This document shows, piece by piece, positions 1 through 5,167 of a stretch of 5,167 nucleotides of DNA. The DNA is taken from the NCBI GenBank assembly GCA_050735975.1, contig JBOHVS010000170.1, positions 1 to 5,167 of the forward strand, in the 5' to 3' direction. The position numbers and the translations under genes are program-made. How positions within the stretch are numbered: position 1 is the stretch's first letter; every line of letters begins with the position of its first letter. Under the pieces are notes generated by a model. It worked only from the letters and a program-made list of their open reading frames with translations, was not told where the DNA came from and made no database searches. This stretch comes from DATMBL01 sp050735975. GTDB taxonomy: Bacteria; Desulfobacterota; Binatia; UBA9968.

Positions 1-777
1 TTAAAATCCTTTCTCTGGATCCTGATCGCCATGGTCGGCGCAAGAAGCGCCGCGATGGGGTTCAACCGTTTAGCCGATAGGAAATTCGATGCGCTCAACC
101 CACGGACGGAATCCTGGGAACTGCCCCAGGGCAAAGTAAAGGTGGCTGAGGCGATTGTCGTCACTACAATAGCGTCGATATTCTTTATCTACGCCGCATA
201 CCAGCTAAATTTCCTCTGCTTCCTGCTTTCTCCTGTTGCCCTGGCAATTGTCTTTTTTTATTCATTGACCAAGCGGTTTACCTGGACATCCCATCTGTTT
301 CTCGGCCTGGCCCTTTCACTGGCCCCGATGGGCGCGTGGTTGGCCGTATCCGGCACACCCGGCTCCCTTCAGGAGCTGACAGTTCCTTTTTTTCTCGGTT
401 TAGCCGTGCTTTTCTGGCTGGCAGGTTTTGACATTATCTACTCCCTGCAAGATCGAGAATTCGATCAGAAACAAGGGCTGTTCTCGATACCGGTCCGATT
501 CGGCGCTGCGGGGGCTTTGAGACTCTCTAGCTTTTTCCATCTTTTCACGGTCGTCTTCCTGGCCGCGGTAGGCCTCACCGCGCGGCTGGGAATTATCTAT
601 TGGGGCGGGCTCGTTCTCGTGTCCCTGATCCTGTTCTGGGAGCACAGAATCGTCAAACCCGACGATCTTTCGCGCATCAACAAGGCTTTTTTCGATTTTA
701 ATGCTTATGTCAGCATCGGTTATTTTTTGACCATTCTCGCCGATATTGGTTTGCGACGCAGTTTTCTGGGCGAGTGA
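1..777 (+). CDS. UbiA-family polyprenyltransferase (UbiA/MqnP-like), 5' end outside window
   Basis: An integral membrane enzyme that transfers a polyprenyl chain from its diphosphate onto an aromatic acid in quinone biosynthesis. The frame is open from base 1 and encodes 258 residues. Family members run to roughly 285-295, so about 30 N-terminal residues lie upstream, and the ATG at 31 is internal. Both Asp-rich motifs that bind the Mg-diphosphate are visible: NRLADRKFD (residues 22-30 of the visible part), inside the family signature GARSAAM...NPRT, and YSLQDREFD (147-155). Hydrophobic segments fill the rest, with a conserved-looking INKAFFDFNAY stretch near the C terminus. The GARSAAM/NPRT form resembles the putative 4-hydroxybenzoate or futalosine-pathway (MqnP) subgroup more than E. 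coli UbiA, but the substrate cannot be fixed from this fragment. One oddity is that the basic residue usually found before the LPxG of motif 1 is Trp39. The stop overlaps the next gene's start, so the two are probably co-transcribed. Confidence 0.9.
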   Translation, partial: LKSFLWILIAMVGARSAAMGFNRLADRKFDALNPRTESWELPQGKVKVAEAIVVTTIASIFFIYAAYQLNFLCFLLSPVALAIVFFYSLTKRFTWTSHLFLGLALSLAPMGAWLAVSGTPGSLQELTVPFFLGLAVLFWLAGFDIIYSLQDREFDQKQGLFSIPVRFGAAGALRLSSFFHLFTVVFLAAVGLTARLGIIYWGGLVLVSLILFWEHRIVKPDDLSRINKAFFDFNAYVSIGYFLTILADIGLRRSFLGE

Positions 778-1565
778 TGAGCGGGGGGCTTCTGTTAACG
801 CTTTTCACTCTAGCCGGGGTGGCTGGGTTTGGGGCTGGGTTTATCGGTCTCGGCGGCGGGCTTTTGCTTTTTCCTCTGCTTCTTTACCTCCCTCCATACC
901 TCGGGTTGAGCGCCATCGATGCCAAGACGGTCGCTGCTCTGGTGATCTCGCAGGTTTTCTTTGCCGGTTTGATCGGTGGCACGGCTCACTGGCGCAAAGG
1001 ACGAGTGCACAAGAGACTTACGATCGTCGGAGCAGTGGCATCAGCGTTGGGGGCGTTTATTAGCGGTATTGCGTCGAAGTGGGTGTCGGACTGGTTCTTG
1101 CTATTCTTGTTTGGCGTCGTGACGCTCATTGCCGGCGCCGTTATGTTTCTCCCGCCGCCTTCGGTGGAACGGGAACAGGCTTCCGCTGAAAACATCGTCG
1201 TCCCTTCCGTTCTGCTAGGCGCAATTTCATTTTCAGTCGGCGTGGTTGTCGGATTGCTTGGAGCCGGCAATTTTCTGTTTGTCCCGCTGCTTATCTACGT
1301 CCTCAAGATCCCCACCCGCATCACCATCGGAAGTAGTCTCGCGATTCACGTTCTAAACGGCTTCGCTGGCTTCATGGGCAAGATGCTAACAGGGCAGGTG
1401 CCTTTCTTGATGACGATCGTCGTCATACTTGGCGCGAGCCTGGGGGCCATCGCCGGGGAAAAGAGCCATAGCCGGGTCTCGCCCCGTACCCTGCGTTATG
1501 TCTATTCCGCTGTGATCGGCGTCGTTGCCCTTCGAATCTGGCTTACCCTCTTTGATATCGAGTAA
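777..1565 (+). CDS. TauE/SafE family membrane permease (putative sulfite/organosulfonate exporter)
   Basis: A polytopic inner-membrane protein of about 262 residues, the normal size for the TauE/SafE family (Pfam TauE), which exports sulfite, sulfoacetate or related anions. The fold is two related halves. The first opens with a glycine-rich helix, GFGAGFIGLGGG, followed by FPLLLYLPP, and later a GGTAHWRKGRV loop. The second repeats it as VGLLGAGNFLFVPLLIYVL near residues 158-176, then TIGSSLAIHVLNGFAGF and a GQV turn. The second-half motif is GAGN where GxGG is usual. About eight hydrophobic segments can be counted. The ATG at 777 shares one base with the upstream TGA; a GTG at 774 would give a 4-base GTGA overlap and one more residue. 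No strong Shine-Dalgarno precedes either start, which suggests coupled translation. The family call is firm; the substrate is unknown, since no sulfur gene is adjacent. Confidence 0.9.
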   Translation: MSGGLLLTLFTLAGVAGFGAGFIGLGGGLLLFPLLLYLPPYLGLSAIDAKTVAALVISQVFFAGLIGGTAHWRKGRVHKRLTIVGAVASALGAFISGIASKWVSDWFLLFLFGVVTLIAGAVMFLPPPSVEREQASAENIVVPSVLLGAISFSVGVVVGLLGAGNFLFVPLLIYVLKIPTRITIGSSLAIHVLNGFAGFMGKMLTGQVPFLMTIVVILGASLGAIAGEKSHSRVSPRTLRYVYSAVIGVVALRIWLTLFDIE

Positions 1566-1886
1566 TCGCACCCGGCTCCGGCGAATTGTCGTTCGAGCCA
1601 TCCATGGCCGGCGCCAGTTCGGATAAGCCCGGATTATTCACGGCACTATGTTCCCAACCTTCGGGACGAGCCCTCTCCGGCCGCGGTCAATGAGCCTGTA
1701 CCTTGTAGGCCGCCGCCCGATCCTCTCCAAAGGTGGTTATTTCAGCGGTCGGGGCCTGAATTTCAACCTCTACGTCCTTGTGACCGCGGCTTCCATGGCT
1801 CGTCCCTCGGCACCCTACCGTCTCGGTTGCGCAGGCTCGATCGTATCGTTCCGGCTTCCCTCTGGCAGAGAGAACGAATGGGTGCA
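1566..1886. other. Intergenic region without a supported gene
   Basis: About 320 bases between the permease stop and the next promoter candidate. Reading frames of about 80 codons (plus, 1648-1890) and 68 codons (minus, 1687-1893) are open, but neither has a ribosome binding site, a recognisable motif or hydrophobic organisation. They also occupy the same DNA on opposite strands, as expected by chance in GC-rich sequence. A short imperfect hairpin (TGGC 1605-1608, GCCA 1613-1616, with outer ATCC/GGAT) lies 40 bases after the permease stop but has no T run, so it is not a canonical terminator. No tRNA or other RNA gene was recognised. The stretch could be the remnant of a decayed gene, but nothing in it demonstrates this. 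Confidence 0.5.
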
Positions 1887-1916
1887 TTGACATTCTTGAC
1901 TGGTCGCGCCTAAGTT
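1887..1916 (+). promoter_or_regulatory. Candidate sigma-70-type promoter for the TPR protein genes
   Basis: A perfect -35 hexamer TTGACA (1887-1892) is followed after 18 bases by TAAGTT (1911-1916), which keeps the important first T, A and last T of the -10 consensus. Transcription would begin near 1923, giving a very short leader before the ATG at 1941. A second TTGAC at 1896-1900 has no well-spaced -10. The position, just after a gene-free stretch and before a strong ribosome binding site, supports the call. The -10 match is only 3 of 6. Confidence 0.45.
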
Positions 1917-1928
1917 ATCTTACTTGTC

Positions 1929-1936
1929 GGGAGGTG
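1929..1936 (+). promoter_or_regulatory. Strong ribosome binding site of the first TPR protein gene
   Basis: GGGAGGTG contains the near-perfect Shine-Dalgarno core GGAGGTG. The core GGAGG ends six bases before the ATG at 1941, which fixes that start. The downstream paralogue lacks any comparable site, so the two proteins may be made in different amounts. Confidence 0.8.
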
Positions 1937-1940
1937 CTTT

Positions 1941-2576
1941 ATGAGAAAAGTTTATTCGTCGTTGATTTTTTCGATGAGTCTCTTTCTCTTCGGCTGCGCC
2001 AGTTTCCAAACGGCGGGGGAGCTGCAGCATGGGCGACAAGCGCTTCTGCTCGGGAAACCCGAGGCGGCGCTGCCTCATTTTCAACGAGTCGCTGAGATCG
2101 ATCCGAATTATGTCGCCAGGTTTACGGTGTGGAAACAGGGAGTCTGGACCTACATAGGCCGCGCTTATTACGACACGCAAAAACTCCCGCAGGCGCGCCA
2201 GGCGCTGGAGCGGGCCCGGTCACAAAATGACGACGACTACCTGGCCAAGGTTTATTACGGCTTGACGCTGCTCCGTGGCGGCAACCGAGCGCAAGGAGCA
2301 AAAGAAATCGAAATTGGCATGAAGGGGCTTCACGATTGGCTCGACTATGTTGAATACTACACCCCGTACGGCGAATTCTGGGACCCCGGAAAAAAGATCC
2401 GTTCAGAATTGCAATCGAATCTGGCGATGCTTTCCGGGAAGGATATTGAATGGCAGAAAGTTATCGCCGGCGGTGAATGGGTGGGCAAAAGAATGGAGGA
2501 AGAGATCGAACATGTCCGCTGGGATAAGCGGAGGGAGTTGTTGAGGGAGGGCGATGACAACGACGCGCAACCGTAG
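1941..2576 (+). CDS. TPR-repeat lipoprotein, first of two tandem paralogues
   Basis: A 211-residue predicted lipoprotein of unknown function. The N terminus has basic residues (Arg2, Lys3), a hydrophobic core and a lipobox LFGC with Cys19 as the lipidated residue, followed by Ala-Ser-Phe. No Asp follows the Cys, so outer-membrane sorting is plausible by the E. coli rule. Residues about 30-115 contain TPR-like helix pairs: a clear one with GKPEAALPHFQRVAEIDPNY, a second starting at VWTYIGRAYYD with ARQALERA, and a third around YYGLTLLRGG. The C-terminal part (about 125-200) is not recognised. It is rich in aromatics and carries FWDPGKKIR (W147) and GKDIEW (166-171), both kept in the downstream paralogue. 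TPR lipoproteins often act as protein-protein adaptors in envelope assembly or secretion; that role is inference here. The last 25 residues are charged and not conserved in the paralogue. The start is set by the GGGAGGTG site. Confidence 0.88.
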   Translation: MRKVYSSLIFSMSLFLFGCASFQTAGELQHGRQALLLGKPEAALPHFQRVAEIDPNYVARFTVWKQGVWTYIGRAYYDTQKLPQARQALERARSQNDDDYLAKVYYGLTLLRGGNRAQGAKEIEIGMKGLHDWLDYVEYYTPYGEFWDPGKKIRSELQSNLAMLSGKDIEWQKVIAGGEWVGKRMEEEIEHVRWDKRRELLREGDDNDAQP

Positions 2577-2600
2577 GGCAGGTTCGGAAGGCCCGAAGCA

Positions 2601-2624
2601 GGTTGAGGTTTAGATTAAGGTTAA
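2601..2624 (+). repeat. Short degenerate GGTTNA hexamer repeat between the paralogues
   Basis: Four consecutive hexamers can be read: GGTTGA, GGTTTA, GATTAA, GGTTAA. They lie in the 84-base gap between the two TPR genes. On the minus strand they would encode alternating Asn-Leu in a short reading frame, which is only a by-product of the repeat. A hairpin TTCGG/CCGAA (2583-2587 and 2593-2597, loop of five) lies just upstream but has no T run, so it is not an obvious terminator. Whether the hexamers are functional or slippage-derived filler cannot be told from one copy. Confidence 0.55.
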
Positions 2625-2660
2625 GATCCGGAAAGATTACACTCAATCTTAGCCCCGGGT

Positions 2661-3299
2661 ATGACAAGCTTATTGCGGCTAACGGTTCTCCTTCTTGCGG
2701 CGCTGCCTTGCGGCTGTGCGAGCTTCCAGGTGGCCGGAGCAGTGCAGAAAGGGAGATATGCTCTTCTCTCCGGAGAACCCGAAGCGGCCTTGACCCATTT
2801 CCAGCGCGCCGCGCAAATAAACCCCGATTACATCTACAACCACAGTATTCTTCAGCAGAGCGTTTGGACCTATGTCGGCCGCGCTCACTACAACGCAGGG
2901 AACCTCACGGAGGCCCGCGAGGCTCTAAGACGAGCCCGCTCCGTCTTCGAGCCCGACCGCATGGCGCAGCTTTACCTGGGACTTACCCTGGCCCGCGGCC
3001 AAGATCGCAGGTCGGGTCTTAACAATATCGAAAGCGGCATCAGCGGCCTTTATGACTGGCTTGAATGGATCGACTTCTACACTCGCGACGGGAAATACTG
3101 GGACCCGGGAAGGCGACTGAGACACGAGATGCAGAAAGATCTCGAGATGATAGCCGGGAAGGATATCGACTGGCCCCAATTGGTTGCCAGCACGGAATGG
3201 CTGGGACAAAAATTCGAAGAGGAGATCGATAGGGCTCGATACGACAAAAGCCTCCACCGGCGCAAACATGACCGGTTTCATCGATTGAGTCGGCGATAA
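2661..3299 (+). CDS. TPR-repeat (lipo)protein, second of two tandem paralogues
   Basis: A 212-residue protein that aligns without gaps to its upstream neighbour from Cys19 for 180 residues, with 92 identities by my hand count (about 51%). Shared elements include CASFQ, PEAAL-HFQ, the VWTY-GRA helix of the second TPR, GLTL-RG, DWL, WDPG (W147), GKDI-W (166-171) and an EE-rich helix near 186-188. The leader has a hydrophobic core ending LPCGC. Pro at -3 and Cys at -2 make a poor lipobox, although Cys19 and the following ASFQ match the paralogue exactly. The tail is strongly basic (Arg, His, Lys), unlike the mixed, acid-rich tail upstream. ATG 2661 is the first start after an in-frame stop at 2622; no good Shine-Dalgarno precedes it and the gap from the upstream stop is 84 bases. 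It is probably transcribed with the upstream gene and arose from it by tandem duplication. The molecular function is unknown. Confidence 0.85.
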   Translation: MTSLLRLTVLLLAALPCGCASFQVAGAVQKGRYALLSGEPEAALTHFQRAAQINPDYIYNHSILQQSVWTYVGRAHYNAGNLTEAREALRRARSVFEPDRMAQLYLGLTLARGQDRRSGLNNIESGISGLYDWLEWIDFYTRDGKYWDPGRRLRHEMQKDLEMIAGKDIDWPQLVASTEWLGQKFEEEIDRARYDKSLHRRKHDRFHRLSRR

Positions 3300-3345
3300 G
3301 CAACCGTCCTCAGTCGCGGCAACAACACCTTGGGAGTCGATTGCT

Positions 3346-3386
3346 GACGAGAAAAGGGGAGCCTTTTGGGCTCCCCTTTTCTCGTC
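3346..3386. terminator. Bidirectional intrinsic terminator between convergent genes
   Basis: A perfect inverted repeat: an 18-base arm at 3346-3363, a five-base loop TTTTG, and the complementary arm at 3369-3386. The core is GGGGAGCC / GGCTCCCC, flanked by AAAA on the left and TTTT on the right. Transcripts in either direction would therefore form a GC-rich hairpin followed directly by a U run. It lies 47 bases after the second TPR gene's stop and about 30 bases beyond the stop of the convergent porin-like gene, so it can serve both. Confidence 0.92.
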
Positions 3387-3415
3387 TCAAAGTCTCTGCC
3401 TGTGTCTAACTGTGT

Positions 3416-4852
3416 TTAGAACTCCCATCCGAACACAACGAACACATTGTCCCAACTGCCGCCTCTGCCCGGAACGCCGACGTCCCTGATGCTCAGCTCC
3501 TCCTGCACATCGGACGTGATATTCGGGGCGCGATAATGGTTCCAATGGACTCCGACGCGTATCCCTCGCTGAATGAAGTAATAGAGACCCACGCTATTCA
3601 TCGTCATGTGATTGTCGTTGTACTGGCCGTCATTTTCGCAGGCGCCGTTGCCGCACCTGCCATCGCTACGCTCGAAGTGCGTGCCCAGGAGAATAGAGCC
3701 CGGGGTGCTCGCGGAGCCGGTCAAGAAGCCCTTCGGACTCCAGACATAAAGCTCATGCCCGATGAACCAGTTCCTGTGCCGGATCGAGCTACCCTCGTAA
3801 CGCTGAAAACCGATGTTCGCGAGCAACTGGTAAGGGCCGATTCTCCAGCGAAGGCCGTTCTGAATGAAATGATGCGTTCCGTCGCCGGTGCCGGTATTAT
3901 CGACATTGGCATCCCAGATAGTTGCCCGCTCGGGGCCGTCCGTTTCCCGTATGGGCGCGTCGTCGCAATTCTGTTTTTCGCCTCCGACGTTGTTGTCAAA
4001 GTTACAGAACCACACGCCCGAGCTTAGCTCCAACCCGCGCAGCCATTTGTTCTTCAATTGCGAGAACGGCGAAATCGCGATCGAAGTGACATAATCTTTT
4101 CTGTCCGAGAATACGAAACCTCCATCGCCCGCTGCGCCCGGACCTGCTCCAACCGCAATCGTAAACCACTCAATTGCGCCGATGCCGGCCAGCGGCTTAT
4201 CCTCCCACAACAGCGCATAGTTCCAACCCTGGGAGCCGGTATTGAAGCCGTTGCTCCGGCTGAGAATATCATAATCCAGCTGAGCGCCGCTGGAGCTCGA
4301 CCGGCGCCTCGCCCAAGCGGTCGGGGAGTCGATACCAAAGTAGAACGTCGGCAGCCAGGGGTTTATCTGTTCGAAGTGAATGAAAGTCGCGGCGCGCTGC
4401 AGCGACACTGCGTCGGTGCTGTCGAGGTCAAATGAAACCTCGGTTTCATAAAAACAATTATTCACGCAGTAGAAAAACGTGGGACGGATCCGGCGCGCGA
4501 ACAACTCGCCCAGCCCGCCGCGGGTATCCGCTTCGCCGTCGCGAAAGAGCAGCCAGTAGTGAAACCGGTTGAGAAACCGGAGCGACCACGACTTATCGGC
4601 CGCCTCCATCAGAATGCCGCTGCCGGCGCGATAGCTGAACGTCGGCAGAGCGGCTGCAGCTTCCGTCGCCTGCTTCTTCAACGCCATCTGCTCGTTCTTG
4701 ACCTGCTCTTGCTCGGCTTTAAGCCGCGCTAGCTCTTCCTCCACCGCTTTGATCTTGTCGTCCACACTCTCAGCTCGAACCGGCATCGCGGTGAACACGA
4801 TCATCGCGAGCAATGCGACAAGAGCGCTAAAAGAAAATATTCTGGCTTTCAT
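3416..4852 (-). CDS. Outer-membrane porin-like beta-barrel protein with N-terminal coiled coil
   Basis: A 478-residue exported protein. Residues 1-27 form a classical signal peptide with KAR at the N terminus, a long hydrophobic core and a VRA cleavage site before ESVDD. Residues about 30-65 are a charged heptad-like helix (KIKAVEEELARLKAEQEQ), the coiled coil that in several porins trimerises or anchors to the cell wall. From about residue 72 the chain alternates aromatic strands with Asp/Gly/Asn-rich loops and ends in VFVVFGWEF. The terminal Phe is the outer-membrane barrel signal. RRIRPTFFYC (120-129), followed by YETEVSFDL, recalls the phosphate-selective porin O/P architecture, but the similarity is distant and the substrate is unknown. 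There are six cysteines: 129/133, 283/296 and 400/405. The start is Met at 4852, preceded by AAGGAGG. The frame stays open 27 codons upstream to an ATG at 4933, but that would put a charged stretch before the signal peptide. The gene stands alone with its own promoter candidate. Confidence 0.85.
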   Translation of the reverse strand: MKARIFSFSALVALLAMIVFTAMPVRAESVDDKIKAVEEELARLKAEQEQVKNEQMALKKQATEAAAALPTFSYRAGSGILMEAADKSWSLRFLNRFHYWLLFRDGEADTRGGLGELFARRIRPTFFYCVNNCFYETEVSFDLDSTDAVSLQRAATFIHFEQINPWLPTFYFGIDSPTAWARRRSSSSGAQLDYDILSRSNGFNTGSQGWNYALLWEDKPLAGIGAIEWFTIAVGAGPGAAGDGGFVFSDRKDYVTSIAISPFSQLKNKWLRGLELSSGVWFCNFDNNVGGEKQNCDDAPIRETDGPERATIWDANVDNTGTGDGTHHFIQNGLRWRIGPYQLLANIGFQRYEGSSIRHRNWFIGHELYVWSPKGFLTGSASTPGSILLGTHFERSDGRCGNGACENDGQYNDNHMTMNSVGLYYFIQRGIRVGVHWNHYRAPNITSDVQEELSIRDVGVPGRGGSWDNVFVVFGWEF

Positions 4853-4857
4853 CCTTG

Positions 4858-4864
4858 CCTCCTT
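4858..4864 (-). promoter_or_regulatory. Ribosome binding site that fixes the porin-like gene start
   Basis: On the minus strand AAGGAGG (CCTCCTT on the plus strand) ends five bases before the ATG at 4852. This is a near-ideal Shine-Dalgarno and favours the 478-residue form over the longer reading from 4933. A small perfect hairpin (TTGAG 4876-4880, CTCAA 4884-4888) sits about 14 bases upstream of it in the leader. Confidence 0.8.
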
Positions 4865-4941
4865 CTTCAACTTTCTTGAGATCCTCAACCTTATTCGACA
4901 ATCTCCAAGTTTGTTATCGAGACTCAAAGTCACACCCGCAC

Positions 4942-4971
4942 GTTGTACTTCAAGTTCAGGAAGCCTATCAA
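4942..4971 (-). promoter_or_regulatory. Candidate sigma-70-type promoter of the porin-like gene
   Basis: On the minus strand TTGATA (4971-4966; 5 of 6 to TTGACA) is followed after 18 bases by TACAAC (4947-4942; 4 of 6 to TATAAT). Transcription would start near 4935, leaving a leader of roughly 80 bases before the ATG at 4852. A TATACT (5041-5036) further upstream has a better -10 but no -35 at a proper distance. Sequence match only. Confidence 0.35.
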
Positions 4972-5020
4972 TAAGCCGTAAGTATGATTTTTGGGTCGTT
5001 TTAGGGCAGTGTTGCGGGTT

Positions 5021-5064
5021 TTCTAAGACTTTTATAGTATATTTCTAAGACTCTTCTGGTATAA
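5021..5064. repeat. 22-bp imperfect tandem repeat, two copies, possible operator array
   Basis: Copies at 5021-5042 and 5043-5064 match at 18 of 22 positions, and both begin with TTCTAAGACT. A weaker 11-bp sub-period is visible: the four 11-base units begin TTCT, TTAT, TTCT, TTCT. Direct repeats with an 11-bp period are typical of sites for OmpR/PhoB-family response regulators, which often control porins, so an operator is a reasonable inference. The array lies 170-210 bases upstream of the porin-like start and could equally serve a rightward gene beyond the window. Confidence 0.5.
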
Positions 5065-5065
5065 A

Positions 5066-5082
5066 GACCAAGAAAATTGGTC
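5066..5082. promoter_or_regulatory. Small perfect inverted repeat next to the tandem repeat
   Basis: GACCAA (5066-5071), loop GAAAA, TTGGTC (5077-5082): six perfect base pairs beginning one base after the tandem repeat. There is no T run, so it is not an intrinsic terminator. It could be a dimeric regulator site or an RNA hairpin in the leader of a rightward transcript. Short repeats of this size also arise by chance. Confidence 0.35.
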
Positions 5083-5124
5083 CCAACAACGTCCTAATTA
5101 CGATCAAACCTGGAAATCCCGGCC

Positions 5125-5167
5125 ATGGAACGCTTTGCTGCCATCGCCGGATTGTGCTTTAATGCGC
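5125..5167 (+). CDS. Possible start of a plus-strand gene, cut by the window end
   Basis: An ATG at 5125 opens a frame of 14 codons that runs off the window (MERFAAIAGLCFNA). The protein start, with few charges and then small hydrophobic residues, would suit a membrane protein or signal peptide. A weak GGAAA lies about eight bases upstream, and an in-frame stop lies at 5095. The AT-rich region to its left would be a natural shared promoter region with the leftward porin-like gene. The fragment is too short to identify and may not be coding. Confidence 0.25.
   Translation, partial: MERFAAIAGLCFNA

Noticed and set aside
1605..1616. A TGGC/GCCA hairpin after the permease gene as a terminator
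   Set aside because: The stem is only four pairs with imperfect extension, and no T run follows.
1687..1893. A 68-codon minus-strand frame in the intergenic gap
   Set aside because: No ribosome binding site, no recognisable motif, and a competing open frame on the other strand; chance is the simpler explanation.
2603..3022. A 139-codon plus-strand frame overlapping the second TPR gene
   Set aside because: It is out of frame with a gene supported by a paralogue, and its Arg/Pro/Ser-rich product looks like a shadow translation.
3400..3419. A 10-bp imperfect direct repeat (CTGTGTCTAA / CTGTGTTTAG) at the porin-like gene's stop
   Set aside because: Only two short copies with 8 of 10 matches; no role is suggested, and such repeats arise easily by slippage.
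3536..4027. A 163-codon open frame on the plus strand inside the porin-like gene, with a hydrophobic start
   Set aside because: It lies wholly antisense to a well-supported gene, has no ribosome binding site, and its composition follows from the complementary codons of the real frame.
4853..4933. A 27-residue N-terminal extension of the porin-like protein
   Set aside because: The internal Met at 4852 has a near-ideal Shine-Dalgarno and directly begins a signal peptide; the extension would bury the signal behind a charged stretch.

Overview
The window reads as chromosomal DNA from a diderm (Gram-negative) bacterium. Two proteins carry lipoprotein-type signal sequences, and a third has a cleavable signal peptide, strand-rich barrel-like sequence and a C-terminal phenylalanine, which together indicate an outer membrane. 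There is no plasmid, phage, transposon, CRISPR or RNA-gene signal. The species cannot be named. A moderately GC-rich lineage of the old delta-proteobacterial kind is a reasonable guess, based on the UbiA/MqnP-like prenyltransferase type and the small degenerate GGTTNA repeat, but this is inference.

Layout. Positions 1-1565 hold two overlapping plus-strand membrane-protein genes: the 3' part of a UbiA-family prenyltransferase (quinone biosynthesis) and a complete TauE/SafE-type permease. Positions 1566-1886 are a gap with no convincing gene. Positions 1887-3299 hold a promoter candidate, a strong ribosome binding site and two tandem paralogous TPR proteins with lipoprotein-type leaders, about half identical and alignable without gaps. 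They are separated by 84 bases containing the GGTTNA repeat. A perfect 18-bp inverted repeat at 3346-3386 is a two-way terminator between these genes and the convergent gene that follows. Positions 3416-4852 on the minus strand encode an outer-membrane porin-like protein with an N-terminal coiled coil and six cysteines. The last 300 bases are AT-richer and look regulatory: a sigma-70-like promoter for the porin gene, a 22-bp imperfect tandem repeat with an 11-bp sub-period, and a small perfect hairpin. A possible gene start on the plus strand is cut off by the window end.

How the genes relate. The prenyltransferase and permease are probably co-transcribed. The two TPR proteins form their own unit and probably act at the cell envelope. 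The porin-like gene is a separate, convergent unit. Nothing links the three groups to one pathway. The least explained items are the duplicated TPR family, with its conserved C-terminal domain, and the repeat-rich region upstream of the porin gene. I found no convincing new multi-gene system.
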